64,000 nucleotides of DNA, from the NCBI GenBank assembly GCA_045632605.1, contig JAZQXA010000097.1:1-64000 (forward strand), given 5' to 3'. Made by a program: the position numbers and the translations under genes. Each line of letters opens with the position of its first letter. The stretch's first letter is position 1. This stretch comes from Flemingiibacterium sp045632605 (lineage in GTDB: Bacteria > Bacillota > Clostridia > Oscillospirales > CAG-272). A model generated the notes under the pieces. That model did not search any database, was not told the DNA's origin, and saw only the letters and a list, made by a program, of their open reading frames with translations. Of the stretch, positions 25,308 through 34,245 are shown piece after piece.

Positions 25308-26141
25308 TTAAGCGAAAGGTGACGACTCTCTGTACTGTGTCGGAGTCACGCCGATGCGCTCTTTGAAAACTTTGAAGAAAGCTGATTTTGAAGTATATCC
25401 TGCTTTTTCATAAATTTCATCAATAGGTGTATCTGTGTTTCTGAGTAGCCACTGTGAATATAAAATGCGGCGTGTTATGATTATGTCTGTGTAATTACGG
25501 TTGTATTCTTTGTTAAGTATACGGTTGAGTTGGCGAACGGATATATGCAGCATATCTGCGAGAACGTCGGCTGATGCTGAAAAATTTTGAACATCCGAAA
25601 GAAAATCGTCGATGATGTGTATTTGATGCTGTTCCGACAGAGTATAATCCGATTCAGAAATATTGTTTTTTTCTGTAACCATTAACACAAGCTCTGAAAA
25701 AATCATTTGAGCCACATTTTTCTTCCAATCGAAAAAATAGGGGTTTTTTGATATGTTGTTTTTTACAATAGAGTCAAACAGTGAACCAAAAAGCTCTGAA
25801 CCCTTGAAATGCAGAAATGGGTGGACCATCTGTGAAAATTCTTTGTTTTTGGGAGTTTGATCCATATCAAATTGCAAGCAGTCAAGCCTGGAATCGGGAG
25901 AAAGCTGTTTTACGTAGTGAGTTGCCGGAGGAGCAATGATGATGGCATCACCTGCCGATATATTTAGTGTTGTTCCTTCGATAAGAAATTCAGCGGTTCC
26001 GGAATGGAGATAAAATAACTCATATTTATCTTGATGAGAATGCTCGGGATACGAAAACATTCTTGTTACATCAAAATGAAAATCGGTAATTATACTTATA
26101 TTGAAAGTGAATTCTCCCATAGAATACTGTATCCGAGCCAT
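25308..26141 (-). CDS. AraC family regulator, paralogue 2
   Basis: A 277-residue AraC-type protein of the same layout: a cupin part (EHSHQDKYELFYLHSGT replaced by close wording; LNISAGDAIIIAPPATHYV) and a C-terminal DNA-binding part (ADMLHISVRQLNRIL; EIYEKAGYTSKSAFFKVF). GGAGGT precedes ATG 26141. It is a tandem duplicate of paralogue 1 with a diverged ligand domain, so the two may sense different compounds. It starts the minus-strand set that leads to the amidohydrolase. Confidence 0.88.
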   Translation of the reverse strand: MARIQYSMGEFTFNISIITDFHFDVTRMFSYPEHSHQDKYELFYLHSGTAEFLIEGTTLNISAGDAIIIAPPATHYVKQLSPDSRLDCLQFDMDQTPKNKEFSQMVHPFLHFKGSELFGSLFDSIVKNNISKNPYFFDWKKNVAQMIFSELVLMVTEKNNISESDYTLSEQHQIHIIDDFLSDVQNFSASADVLADMLHISVRQLNRILNKEYNRNYTDIIITRRILYSQWLLRNTDTPIDEIYEKAGYTSKSAFFKVFKERIGVTPTQYRESSPFA

Positions 26142-26338
26142 TCATTAACCTCCATATTGAATATTAATGTTACCATAAAATAACGAATTTTATAACGGTA
26201 TCAGTTCCGAATTTTCAACAATAAATGTTACAAACGGATAACGGTGTAAATACAGTGAAGAATATACTGTCAAATTCGACAAAATGAATCGTTGGTTTTG
26301 TGCGCATCGCCAAAAAAATATTAATTTCCATATCCTAC
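26142..26338. other. AT-rich divergent intergenic region
   Basis: This stretch separates paralogue 2 from the ABC exporter set. It contains two near-repeats TAATGTTAC (about 26168) and TAAATGTTAC (about 26222), possible regulator sites. No gene or RNA is recognised. Confidence 0.3.
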
Positions 26339-26366
26339 TTGAAATTTCGAAAAAATATGGTATATT
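26339..26366 (+). promoter_or_regulatory. Promoter of the ABC/DUF1854/ABC operon
   Basis: TTGAAA and TATATT are 16 bases apart, about 110 bases before the first gene. Confidence 0.55.
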
Positions 26367-26495
26367 TATTATAACATATTGTTTTTGATTGTCAATTGTT
26401 TTTTTAAAATAAAATAATTAAGTCATGAAAAAACGGTATGTCAAAATTTTGAAAGGAGAAGACTGCGCACAAAAATAGCACGGTCGTACACCTTT

Positions 26496-28961
26496 ATGCT
26501 GCCACTTGACAAGCTGTCCGAAGAAGCGCGTATCGGATTTGACGAACGAGGGATAGATTCGGGTAAATTCGATATTGTACTCGAACTTGATCTTGATCAT
26601 GAAGGAAATTTCGGAGAGACGTTCCTCGCTTTCAGCAGTGAAGAAAAAAAGCTTTGGGCGATGTCGGTAACGTCAGACAACGACACTGTAGAAAAACGCA
26701 AGAAGGCACGAAAAGCAGCAGAAGCTGCAAAGGCGAAGTCAGACAAAAAGGCGAAAGAGAAGAATGATGAAGCATTCACACCCGACCTTTACAAAAATGC
26801 GGTACTGCGTGTTTTTGATATGAAGCGTGTTTCGGATGCTTATGTTGACAATTTTGTTTCGTCAAACCGTTTGCTTGCCAAGGATCATCCTCACGAAATT
26901 GAGATTACTCCAAGTGATGTAAAGCTTGATTACGACGAGGAAAAGAAACTTCAGAAGAAGCGCGATGAGGATGCAACAACTGTTATCATCGCATATTCGA
27001 CAAATGCTAAAAAACGCAAGCTCTTTGCATTCGTTGACCTCATGAACCGCCTTATCAGAGGTGATGATGTCAAGGACGATGACCCTATTTTCGAGCAATT
27101 TAACGCTAAATGCCCGAAATGCGGACGTGTTTACGATGACCAGGAGCGAAAAATTTGTAATCACTGCACCAATCGCAAAGCGGTATTTGTAAGACTTCTC
27201 GGATATTTTAAGCCATTCAAGATCCAGCTTATCACAGTGCTTATCTGCATGCTTGCTACATCCGGCATACAGCTTATAAACCCGATAATTTCAAATCTAA
27301 TACTCTACGACCAGGTTATCTCCGAGCCAGGATTTATCGCCGGGAAAGAGGTTGGTACGCTTCACAGCGAAAACTGGCTTCTTATTGTGGTCGGCGGAAT
27401 ATTTGCCATAGCTTTGCTGTCACTTGGCGTTTCGATACTCCAGAACCGCGCAAATGCCACCATGTCAACAAAGGTGACGCTTAATATGAAGCTCGATATA
27501 TTCACGGCGCTGCAAAATCTTTCACTGTCGTTCTTCAATAATAACCAGACGGGACGACTCATTACGAGAGTTAATTACGATGCTGACAGAATACGTGCAT
27601 TTTTCATCGACGGTGTGCCGAATTTTGTTATAAACGCTGTTAACTTTATCGGTCTTACGATTTTCCTGTTTATCCTTAACTGGAAGCTGACGCTTATTGT
27701 CTTTATTCCGGTTCCGATAATTGTCTGCATATTCAAATTCATGCTCCCGAAGCTTTGGAGAATGTATTCGAAGCAGTGGCGGCGTTCTTCGAGTCTTAAC
27801 GCAATTCTTGGTGATTCGCTTACCGGTGTTCGAGTAGTTAAGGCGTTTTCAAAAGAAGCAGAGGAAACAGCACGCTTCTATGAGTATGCCGAGAGATTGA
27901 CCAAAGCAAACTTGCAGACGAATCTCGTTTCGCTGACTATTTTCCCGGTAGTCGGACTGCTTATCGGACTTTCGAGCCAGGTTATCTGGGGATTCGGCGG
28001 TCTTGAGGTTATGGGCAAGAACATGACATACGGTGACTTTGCGACATATCTCGGTTACATCGGAATGATTTTCGGACCGCTTAATTTCTTTACGAATTTT
28101 ACAAATATGATAACCGATACGGCAAACTGTGCACAGCGTATGTTTGAGATAGTTGATGCCGTTCCCGAAATAACCGACGCAAAAGACCCGATACATCTTG
28201 AAAAACTGAATGGCGATATTGAATTTAAAAATGTCTGCTTCCATTATGCGGCAAACAGACCGATTCTCAAAAACGTGTCACTCAAAATTAATGCCGGTGA
28301 CCACATCGGACTTGTAGGTCATACGGGAAGCGGAAAATCGACTATCGCAAATCTAATAAACCGACTTTACGACACGATAAGCGGCTCGATACATATTGAC
28401 GGTTATAACGTCAAGGAGATTGAAATGCAGTCGCTCAGAAAAAATATTTCAATCGTATCGCAGGAGATATTCCTTTTTAAAGGAACTATCGCTGATAATA
28501 TCCGTTATGCAAGACCGGAAGCGACTATGGATGAAATCATTGCGGCGTCAAAGGCTGCGAATGCTCACGATTTTATTCTTCGTCTGCCGGAAGGTTACGA
28601 AACCCTCGTCGGTACGGGAAGCCGTTCGCTTTCGGGCGGTGAAAAACAGCGTATTTCAATTGCCCGTGCACTGCTGCTTGCTCCGTCGATACTGATTCTT
28701 GATGAAGCAACTGCGGCGATGGACACGGAAACAGAGCGTCTTATTCAGGATGCGCTCTCCGAGCTTATCAAGGGACGTACCACTATTACCATTGCACACA
28801 GACTTTCAACGCTGAAAGACTGTAACCACCTTTTTGTAATTGAAAACGGCGAGATTGCCGAGGAAGGCTCACACGCCGAGCTTCTTGCGAAAAAGGGAGT
28901 ATTCTTCAGACTCTATACACTTCAGAATGAGGCGAACAAAAAGATTATCGCCGGAATGTGA
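26496..28961 (+). CDS. ABC exporter subunit with N-terminal zinc ribbon
   Basis: An 821-residue ABC half-transporter (transmembrane plus ATPase). The first 200 residues are cytoplasmic: a split PH-like-looking part with a highly charged Lys/Ala/Glu insert (about 65-90). A zinc ribbon follows (CPKCG ... CNHC, about residues 205-223). Six membrane helices span about 240-540. The ATPase has GHTGSGKST, LSGGEKQR and ILILDEAT, all intact. The ATG at 26496 lacks a near Shine-Dalgarno; AGGAG lies at 26454-26458 and the frame is open upstream from a CTG at 26463 (RTKIARSYTFMLPLD). It works with the third gene as a heterodimer. The substrate is unknown. Confidence 0.85.
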   Translation: MLPLDKLSEEARIGFDERGIDSGKFDIVLELDLDHEGNFGETFLAFSSEEKKLWAMSVTSDNDTVEKRKKARKAAEAAKAKSDKKAKEKNDEAFTPDLYKNAVLRVFDMKRVSDAYVDNFVSSNRLLAKDHPHEIEITPSDVKLDYDEEKKLQKKRDEDATTVIIAYSTNAKKRKLFAFVDLMNRLIRGDDVKDDDPIFEQFNAKCPKCGRVYDDQERKICNHCTNRKAVFVRLLGYFKPFKIQLITVLICMLATSGIQLINPIISNLILYDQVISEPGFIAGKEVGTLHSENWLLIVVGGIFAIALLSLGVSILQNRANATMSTKVTLNMKLDIFTALQNLSLSFFNNNQTGRLITRVNYDADRIRAFFIDGVPNFVINAVNFIGLTIFLFILNWKLTLIVFIPVPIIVCIFKFMLPKLWRMYSKQWRRSSSLNAILGDSLTGVRVVKAFSKEAEETARFYEYAERLTKANLQTNLVSLTIFPVVGLLIGLSSQVIWGFGGLEVMGKNMTYGDFATYLGYIGMIFGPLNFFTNFTNMITDTANCAQRMFEIVDAVPEITDAKDPIHLEKLNGDIEFKNVCFHYAANRPILKNVSLKINAGDHIGLVGHTGSGKSTIANLINRLYDTISGSIHIDGYNVKEIEMQSLRKNISIVSQEIFLFKGTIADNIRYARPEATMDEIIAASKAANAHDFILRLPEGYETLVGTGSRSLSGGEKQRISIARALLLAPSILILDEATAAMDTETERLIQDALSELIKGRTTITIAHRLSTLKDCNHLFVIENGEIAEEGSHAELLAKKGVFFRLYTLQNEANKKIIAGM

Positions 28962-28978
28962 TAAGGGAGGACAATATC

Positions 28979-29596
28979 ATGGCAGAAGTTAAGAAAACAG
29001 TCGAAAAAGCTAACACCAAGCCGAAAAACGATATTCTCGGTGACGGAGATGACGGCGACTTAATACTCGAAAACGAGCGTGTTTCAATCGACCTTAATCC
29101 AGATAATGCAAAATTCAGCCGTTCGGGCGGTGACCTTATTTCGCTTGAAATTGTTAACAGTGAGGGGGAAATCGAAAAATTTGAGCGTGTTGTTGTACTT
29201 CGCTCGTTCCCGGTTACAAATCCCGATGAGTTTTTGTCTGTGCGTGAGCCTGACTCGAAAAAGCAGGGACGCGGCAAGGAAATCGGTATGATACGCCGTA
29301 TCACCGATTTTGACGGGGAAACACGCACGCTTCTTTTGGAGGAGCTTGACCGAAGATATTTCACTCCGCAGATTAAGCGTATTTTTTCGGTAAAGGATAA
29401 GTTTGGCTATCTTTACTGGGAGGCTGAAACAACTGCAGGACACGTTACGTTTGTAATGAACAATCCTTTTTCAAACATCCGTGTGCTTGAGGACGGAAGA
29501 ATACTCATTAATGATATTGACGGAAATGTTTTTGAGATACACTCTTCCGAAAAACTTGATGCGGCAAGTCTTAAAAAGATAGAAATCTACCTCTGA
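28979..29596 (+). CDS. DUF1854 family protein
   Basis: A 205-residue soluble protein from ATG 28979, with GGGAGGAC upstream. A flexible Lys-rich head precedes a beta-rich domain. It contains NVRVLEDG-like wording (FSNIRVLEDGRILINDIDGN), RRYFTPQIKRIFSVKDKFG and YWEAETTAGHVTF. These features fit DUF1854, whose members stand next to ABC exporters, some named for cyanophycin-linked loci. Here it sits exactly between two ABC half-transporters, so an accessory or regulatory role in that complex is likely. No cyanophycin gene is in the window. Confidence 0.7.
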   Translation: MAEVKKTVEKANTKPKNDILGDGDDGDLILENERVSIDLNPDNAKFSRSGGDLISLEIVNSEGEIEKFERVVVLRSFPVTNPDEFLSVREPDSKKQGRGKEIGMIRRITDFDGETRTLLLEELDRRYFTPQIKRIFSVKDKFGYLYWEAETTAGHVTFVMNNPFSNIRVLEDGRILINDIDGNVFEIHSSEKLDAASLKKIEIYL

Positions 29597-29620
29597 TAAT
29601 TAAGGGAAGGAAGTGAGTCT

Positions 29621-31855
29621 ATGCGACTTATGTTTGAACTGCCCGAAAAAGAGAGGGCAGTATTCGATTCGGCGGTGCAGAGCGATGAAAAGCTCATGTA
29701 CTGCATCCCGTTTAATATTCTTGAAGACAGATTTGTATCCGGTTTTATTGCAATAACGAACAGGAAAATTTATAAAATCCTCGATGACAGTCTGCTCGCG
29801 GAATATAATATCGCAGGTGCGACCGGCTTCAAAACAGAGGTTATGTACGGAAGCTGCGGATTTTACGCCGATTTCGGAGAGGGAACGACACTTATCTGTC
29901 AGTTTATTTCGGGACGTCATTTGCCGAGATATGCTGTAATCGTAAAGGCTTGTGAGATACTCGCCGAGGATTCATCAAAGGATGAGCCCATAACCAACTC
30001 GGAAAAGGAGCGTTTCTGCCCGAAGTGCGGACGTCCGTTTGTTCGAGGAACCAATATTTGTCCGTATTGCCTTGACCACATGGAGGTTTATAAAAAAATC
30101 TTCGCGATGACAAAGGGACTCAGGCTTATGATGTGCTTTCCGTTCATCGTCGCCGTATTCAACGTAATTTTCCAGTTCGTTGTACCGCATATTCAGAAGA
30201 TTGCGCTTAATAATTATATCCTCGATGAAGCAAAATACGGTCAGGCTGACATGATGACTGAGTTTATACTCATCGTTGCGGCGATTGTTTCGCTTGATTT
30301 GTTCCACCGTGCGCTTGCTGTGCTTCAAAGCCGTTTGTCGGCGATAACCGGTAACCGCTTTACACTCATGATGCGTACACTGCTTTATGAAAAGATACAG
30401 TCCCTCTCGCTGTCATCCGTTCAGCGAAAATCAACGGGTGACCTTATGGGACGTATAAACGGTGACGTAAACGTGGCGCAGGACTTTATCGTAAATCAGC
30501 TTCCGAATCTGTTTGTTCAGGTCTTTTCGTTCCTTACGGGACTTGTTGTCATGCTGGTGATAAGCCCGATAATGGCACTGTTTGTCTTTGTTCCGATTCC
30601 GTTTGTGGTGTTTCTCATTTCGAAATTCTGGAAGTCGGTACAGCTTCGCAACCGCCGTTTGTGGGTGCTTGGTCAGAGAACAAATCATCTGCTTCAGGAC
30701 ATACTTAACGGTATACGTGTCGTAAAGTGCTTCGGACGTGAGGAAAGTGAAATCAAACGCTTCAAGGATGCCTCTGTAAAACACGCGAGTCAGAATGAAA
30801 AGAACGCAAAGGTGTTCGATACAATATTTCCTCTGCTCGGATTTGCGATAAAGCTGGGAAGTTATTTTATTCTTTGGTACGGAAACTGGCAGCTCTTCCA
30901 CGGTGAAATGCTTGTCGGTGAACTGCACCAGATAAACTCTTATGCAAATATCATCTATGCACCGCTTATGTACATAACATTTATTCCGCGAAATATTTCG
31001 AACTTCCTTACAAGTCTGTCGAAGATTTTCGAAATAATCGAGGAAAATCAGGAGGTGCAGGATATTGACCTGCCGATTGATATACGCATTGAGGGTGAGG
31101 TTGATATTAAGAATGTGACATTCGGTTACGAGAGCTACAATCCCGTACTCGAAAATGTCAGCTTCCATGTTGAACCCGGCGAGATGATAGGTATTGTTGG
31201 ACATTCCGGCTCGGGAAAGACTACTCTTATCAATCTTCTTATGCGACTTTATGACGTAAACGAGGGCGAGATAATCATTGATGGCGTAAATATAAAGGAT
31301 ATTTCGCAGAATGCGCTTCGCACACAGATTGGTGTTGTGCTTCAGGAAACATTCCTTTTCAGCGGAACTATACGCGATAATATCCGCTATGCTATGCCGC
31401 ACGCGACGGACGAGCAGGTTATCGCTGCCGCACGCATTGCAAATGCACATGATTTTATTCTCAATTTGCCAGAGGGTTACAACACGTTGGTCGGCGAAAA
31501 GGGATATTCGCTTTCCGGCGGTGAGCGTCAGCGTATTGCGATTGCACGTGCGGTCATACATAATCCGCGAATACTTATTCTCGACGAGGCAACCGCCGCG
31601 CTTGACACCGAAACGGAGAAGCTGATTCAGGATTCGCTTAACAAGCTGACCGAGAACAGAACGGTTTTTGCTATAGCACACCGTCTTTCAACGCTTCGAA
31701 ATGCGGACAAGCTGCTTGTGCTTGACAAGGGACGTGTTGCGGAATTCGGAACACACGCCGAGCTTCTCGAAAATCACGGAATTTATTACAAGCTTGTTAT
31801 GGCACAGCGTAAGATGGCGCAGTCGGTCGTTGAACAGCAGGGAATTGCAAACTGA
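29621..31855 (+). CDS. ABC exporter subunit with PH-like domain and zinc ribbon
   Basis: A 744-residue ABC half-transporter. Residues 1-120 look like a bacterial PH-type fold (FVSGFIAITNRKIYKILDDS). A zinc ribbon follows (CPKCG ... CPYC, about 133-150). Six transmembrane segments span about 165-470, then the ATPase shows GHSGSGKTT, LSGGERQR and ILILDEAT. All catalytic residues are present. GGAAGG precedes ATG 29621. With the first gene it forms a probable heterodimeric exporter; both share the zinc ribbon just before the membrane part, a feature not seen in common drug exporters. Confidence 0.87.
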   Translation: MRLMFELPEKERAVFDSAVQSDEKLMYCIPFNILEDRFVSGFIAITNRKIYKILDDSLLAEYNIAGATGFKTEVMYGSCGFYADFGEGTTLICQFISGRHLPRYAVIVKACEILAEDSSKDEPITNSEKERFCPKCGRPFVRGTNICPYCLDHMEVYKKIFAMTKGLRLMMCFPFIVAVFNVIFQFVVPHIQKIALNNYILDEAKYGQADMMTEFILIVAAIVSLDLFHRALAVLQSRLSAITGNRFTLMMRTLLYEKIQSLSLSSVQRKSTGDLMGRINGDVNVAQDFIVNQLPNLFVQVFSFLTGLVVMLVISPIMALFVFVPIPFVVFLISKFWKSVQLRNRRLWVLGQRTNHLLQDILNGIRVVKCFGREESEIKRFKDASVKHASQNEKNAKVFDTIFPLLGFAIKLGSYFILWYGNWQLFHGEMLVGELHQINSYANIIYAPLMYITFIPRNISNFLTSLSKIFEIIEENQEVQDIDLPIDIRIEGEVDIKNVTFGYESYNPVLENVSFHVEPGEMIGIVGHSGSGKTTLINLLMRLYDVNEGEIIIDGVNIKDISQNALRTQIGVVLQETFLFSGTIRDNIRYAMPHATDEQVIAAARIANAHDFILNLPEGYNTLVGEKGYSLSGGERQRIAIARAVIHNPRILILDEATAALDTETEKLIQDSLNKLTENRTVFAIAHRLSTLRNADKLLVLDKGRVAEFGTHAELLENHGIYYKLVMAQRKMAQSVVEQQGIAN

Positions 31856-31882
31856 CATAAATTTTTGCATGAGGATAAAGAT

Positions 31883-32857
31883 ATGAATCTTAACTTGGAA
31901 CAAATAAAATCTGTTACATTTGGTGCTGTTGATATAACCGAGAATGACGGAGAATTTTCATTTTTCCGATTTACAAAGGAACAAACGAAAATTTATCCGA
32001 AATATCGTCCTTCTGACTATGATGAACGAAGTCTCACAACAGCAGGAATACGGTTTTCCTTTGTAACTGATTCATCTATGTTTTCATTTGACAGTTCTCA
32101 TAATAGAGAATGGAGTGCGGCATATTCTTATTTCGATGTTTATGTAAACGGTTCTTTGGTCGGACACTTTGGACTGAATCACGGCGAAAAAAATTCTCAT
32201 GCCGAGGTTATGTTGCCGGGCGGAAACAATGCGATTGAAGTATATTTCCCCTGGAGTAAGGCGGCGTCCGTTTCAAATGTGACACTTGATGACGGAGCAA
32301 CACTTATACCTAAAAAAAGGGACAAGGTTGCAATAAACTACGGCGATTCGATAACTCACGGCTATTATGCTGAATATCCGTCGCTGTCATATGCATCACG
32401 GATATCACGAGTGCTCGGTCTTGATTCCTATAACAAGGCTATCGGAGGAGATAAATTTTTTCCGGAGATACTTGAGCTTGATGAGCCCGTTAATCCTGAA
32501 ATTATCACCGTTGCTTACGGTATAAATGATTGGTGTACGCAAACTCGCGAGGAACTTACTCATTTTAGCCGTGAATATCTTGTAAGGGTGTCGAAAAAAT
32601 TTCCGGATGCGAAGATTTTTGTTATATCCCCAATTTGGCATAAGGGTGGGTATTCGGAAAAGTTTGGCGGAAAATATACCGAGGTACACAGTATTCTTGA
32701 AAACAACACATCCGACCTTGACAATATCATTCTTATTGACGGTAATAAGCTAACACCCCACAACGAAAATTTCTATACTGACGGTACACATCCAAATGAC
32801 ATTTGTTTCAGTATTCACGCTGAAAATTTAATTCGGGAAATCCGGAAGTATATTTAA
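31883..32857 (+). CDS. SGNH/GDSL-type esterase
   Basis: A 324-residue protein without a signal peptide. The N-terminal 140 residues look like a beta-sandwich with FDVYVNGSLVGHF. The catalytic SGNH part has GDSITHG (Ser block, about residue 155), GGDKF, AYGINDW (Asn block) and the closing DGTHPND (Asp-His block). This layout resembles carbohydrate esterase family proteins with jelly-roll heads that remove acetyl groups from sugars. ATG 31883 has GAGGA upstream. It follows the ABC set by 27 bases and is probably co-transcribed. Confidence 0.78.
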   Translation: MNLNLEQIKSVTFGAVDITENDGEFSFFRFTKEQTKIYPKYRPSDYDERSLTTAGIRFSFVTDSSMFSFDSSHNREWSAAYSYFDVYVNGSLVGHFGLNHGEKNSHAEVMLPGGNNAIEVYFPWSKAASVSNVTLDDGATLIPKKRDKVAINYGDSITHGYYAEYPSLSYASRISRVLGLDSYNKAIGGDKFFPEILELDEPVNPEIITVAYGINDWCTQTREELTHFSREYLVRVSKKFPDAKIFVISPIWHKGGYSEKFGGKYTEVHSILENNTSDLDNIILIDGNKLTPHNENFYTDGTHPNDICFSIHAENLIREIRKYI

Positions 32858-32878
32858 TAATGCAAAGAGAGGTATATA

Positions 32879-33667
32879 ATGAAAGCATATGAACTTATTG
32901 ACGAACTTTGCTCCTTTTCGGAAAAATTTGATAAATCAAGCACAGTTGATACATATAACATTGGTTCTTCGGAGGTTGAAATCTCAAAGGTTGCCGTTAC
33001 CATGTTCGCAACGCCGTATGTTGTTACAGCGGCACACGAATGGGGAGCAGAGCTTGTTATTACGCATGAGCCGCTCTGGTATAACCATGCCGGTCATAAG
33101 TCAGACGAAAAGCTTGAGTGCGAAAAGCGCAGCTTTATCGAAAAAACAGGTATGACGGTTTTTCGCTTTCACGACCATCCGCATTATACAAAGCCGGATA
33201 TCATCGCGGAGGGGGAATTGAAGGCTATGGGACTCACGGGGCGAGTTGAGTATACCGATGAATTTGACCTTGTTCGTCTTACGCTTGATGAGCCTATGAC
33301 CGCGCTGGAACTCGCAAAGCACATCGAAAAAACGCTTGGTATTCGGCGAGTGGCAATCTGCGGTGAGAGGGACAAAAAATCAACGAAGATTTCGTGTATG
33401 TTTGGCGCACCCGGAACGCAGATTTATGAAATTGCAAAGGATGAATGTGAGATACTTTTAACCGGCGAAGCGTGGGAATGGCGGCTTGGTGAATACGCGA
33501 GGGATGCATCACAGCTTGGATACAATAAGTCGGTAATATTCATGGGACATATCGGCTCCGAGCGTGAAGGCATGAAATACACTGCCGAAATAATAAAAGA
33601 GAAGCATCCCGAGCTTGACGTAAAATATTTTGAGTGCGGAGAGGTCTGCACATATACTGACGATTAA
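32879..33667 (+). CDS. Nif3-like dinuclear metal centre protein
   Basis: A 262-residue Nif3 family protein; these form hexameric toroids with two metals per subunit. Seen: ELVITHEPLWYNHAGH (first metal motif, about residue 60), the GHIGSEREGM motif and a C-terminal KYFECGEVCTYTDD replacing the usual end. The role of the family is unsettled (GTP cyclohydrolase I type 2-like in older naming). GAGAGG precedes ATG 32879. Confidence 0.82.
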   Translation: MKAYELIDELCSFSEKFDKSSTVDTYNIGSSEVEISKVAVTMFATPYVVTAAHEWGAELVITHEPLWYNHAGHKSDEKLECEKRSFIEKTGMTVFRFHDHPHYTKPDIIAEGELKAMGLTGRVEYTDEFDLVRLTLDEPMTALELAKHIEKTLGIRRVAICGERDKKSTKISCMFGAPGTQIYEIAKDECEILLTGEAWEWRLGEYARDASQLGYNKSVIFMGHIGSEREGMKYTAEIIKEKHPELDVKYFECGEVCTYTDD

Positions 33668-33699
33668 AAATATAACTTAATACATAGGAGGACACAATC

Positions 33700-33948
33700 A
33701 TGGATGAAATCAAGGAAAAAATTGAAGCAGTTATTGCAAAATTAAAGGGCGACGGTAACCTTATGGCGAAGTTTAAGAGTAACCCGATAGCGGCTCTTGA
33801 AGATATTCTCGGTGTTGACATTCCCGACGACATTGCCAAAAAGGTGGTCGACGGGGTTAAGGCAAAGCTTGCGGCAGGGGACATTGCTGACAAAGCAGAC
33901 GACATCAAGGATGCGATAGGCGGACTTTTTTCAAAGTTCAAAAAATAA
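33700..33948 (+). CDS. 82-residue small acidic/Lys-rich protein, leader-peptide-like
   Basis: A strong AGGAGG precedes ATG 33700 and a strong terminator follows, so this is a real small gene. The sequence reads as helix (IKEKIEAVIAKLKGD), then NPIAALEDILGVDIPDD, then a Lys/Ala/Asp helix. The middle block resembles the NPxxAL...GVxIP pattern of nitrile hydratase-like and Nif11-like leader peptides. It has no GG cleavage site and no clear core peptide, and no maturation enzyme lies nearby. It could just be a small cytoplasmic protein of unknown role. Confidence 0.7.
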   Translation: MDEIKEKIEAVIAKLKGDGNLMAKFKSNPIAALEDILGVDIPDDIAKKVVDGVKAKLAAGDIADKADDIKDAIGGLFSKFKK

Positions 33949-33956
33949 TTTTTAAA

Positions 33957-33988
33957 GGAAGCTCTCACGCTGTGGGAGCTTCCTTTTT
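33957..33988 (+). terminator. Terminator after the small protein gene
   Basis: GGAAGCTCTCAC pairs with GTGGGAGCTTCC (12 positions, 3-base loop) and ends in TTTTT. Confidence 0.88.
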
Positions 33989-34008
33989 CACTTTTTGCGA
34001 AATACAGC

Positions 34009-34037
34009 TTGACAAAGACATATTAATATAGTATAAT
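34009..34037 (+). promoter_or_regulatory. Promoter of the structured leader and CorC-like gene
   Basis: TTGACA and TATAAT with a 17-base spacer. Confidence 0.85.
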
Positions 34038-34056
34038 AAATTAAATATATACAAAG

Positions 34057-34208
34057 AAAGAGGTGACAGTCTGAAATGGATGGCGGCGGCCATACGACCC
34101 CTCCTTTATGCACGGTGATTTCTTGCCCAAAAGCATTTGAAATCTCCGTTTGGGTTACGCTTGAACGCAATCTGCCTTTGCGTGAATGATTTTTGCACAG
34201 TGCTTCAA
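34057..34208 (+). promoter_or_regulatory. Structured leader RNA, M-box-like candidate metal riboswitch
   Basis: A 150-base leader with ordered pairings: AAAGAGG/CCTCCTTT (34057-34107, one bulge), ATGG/CCAT inside it, GCAC/GTGC (34110-34113 with 34200-34203), GATTTC/GAAATC (34117-34122 with 34139-34144), CCCAAA/TTTGGG (34126-34131 with 34149-34154, making a pseudoknot with the previous stem) and ACGCAA/TTGCGT (34165-34183). GAGGTGA, GCCCAAAA...TTTGGGT and ACAGTGCT resemble blocks of the Mg2+-sensing M-box. No terminator follows, so control would act on translation or by another route. The identity is uncertain. Confidence 0.5.
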
Positions 34209-34245
34209 TTCGTAATTCAATAAAAGTATTTCAGGAGGATTTATT

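Noticed and set aside
30431..31681. 416-residue open frame on the minus strand
   Set aside because: Shadow of the second ABC subunit, which has intact Walker and signature motifs.
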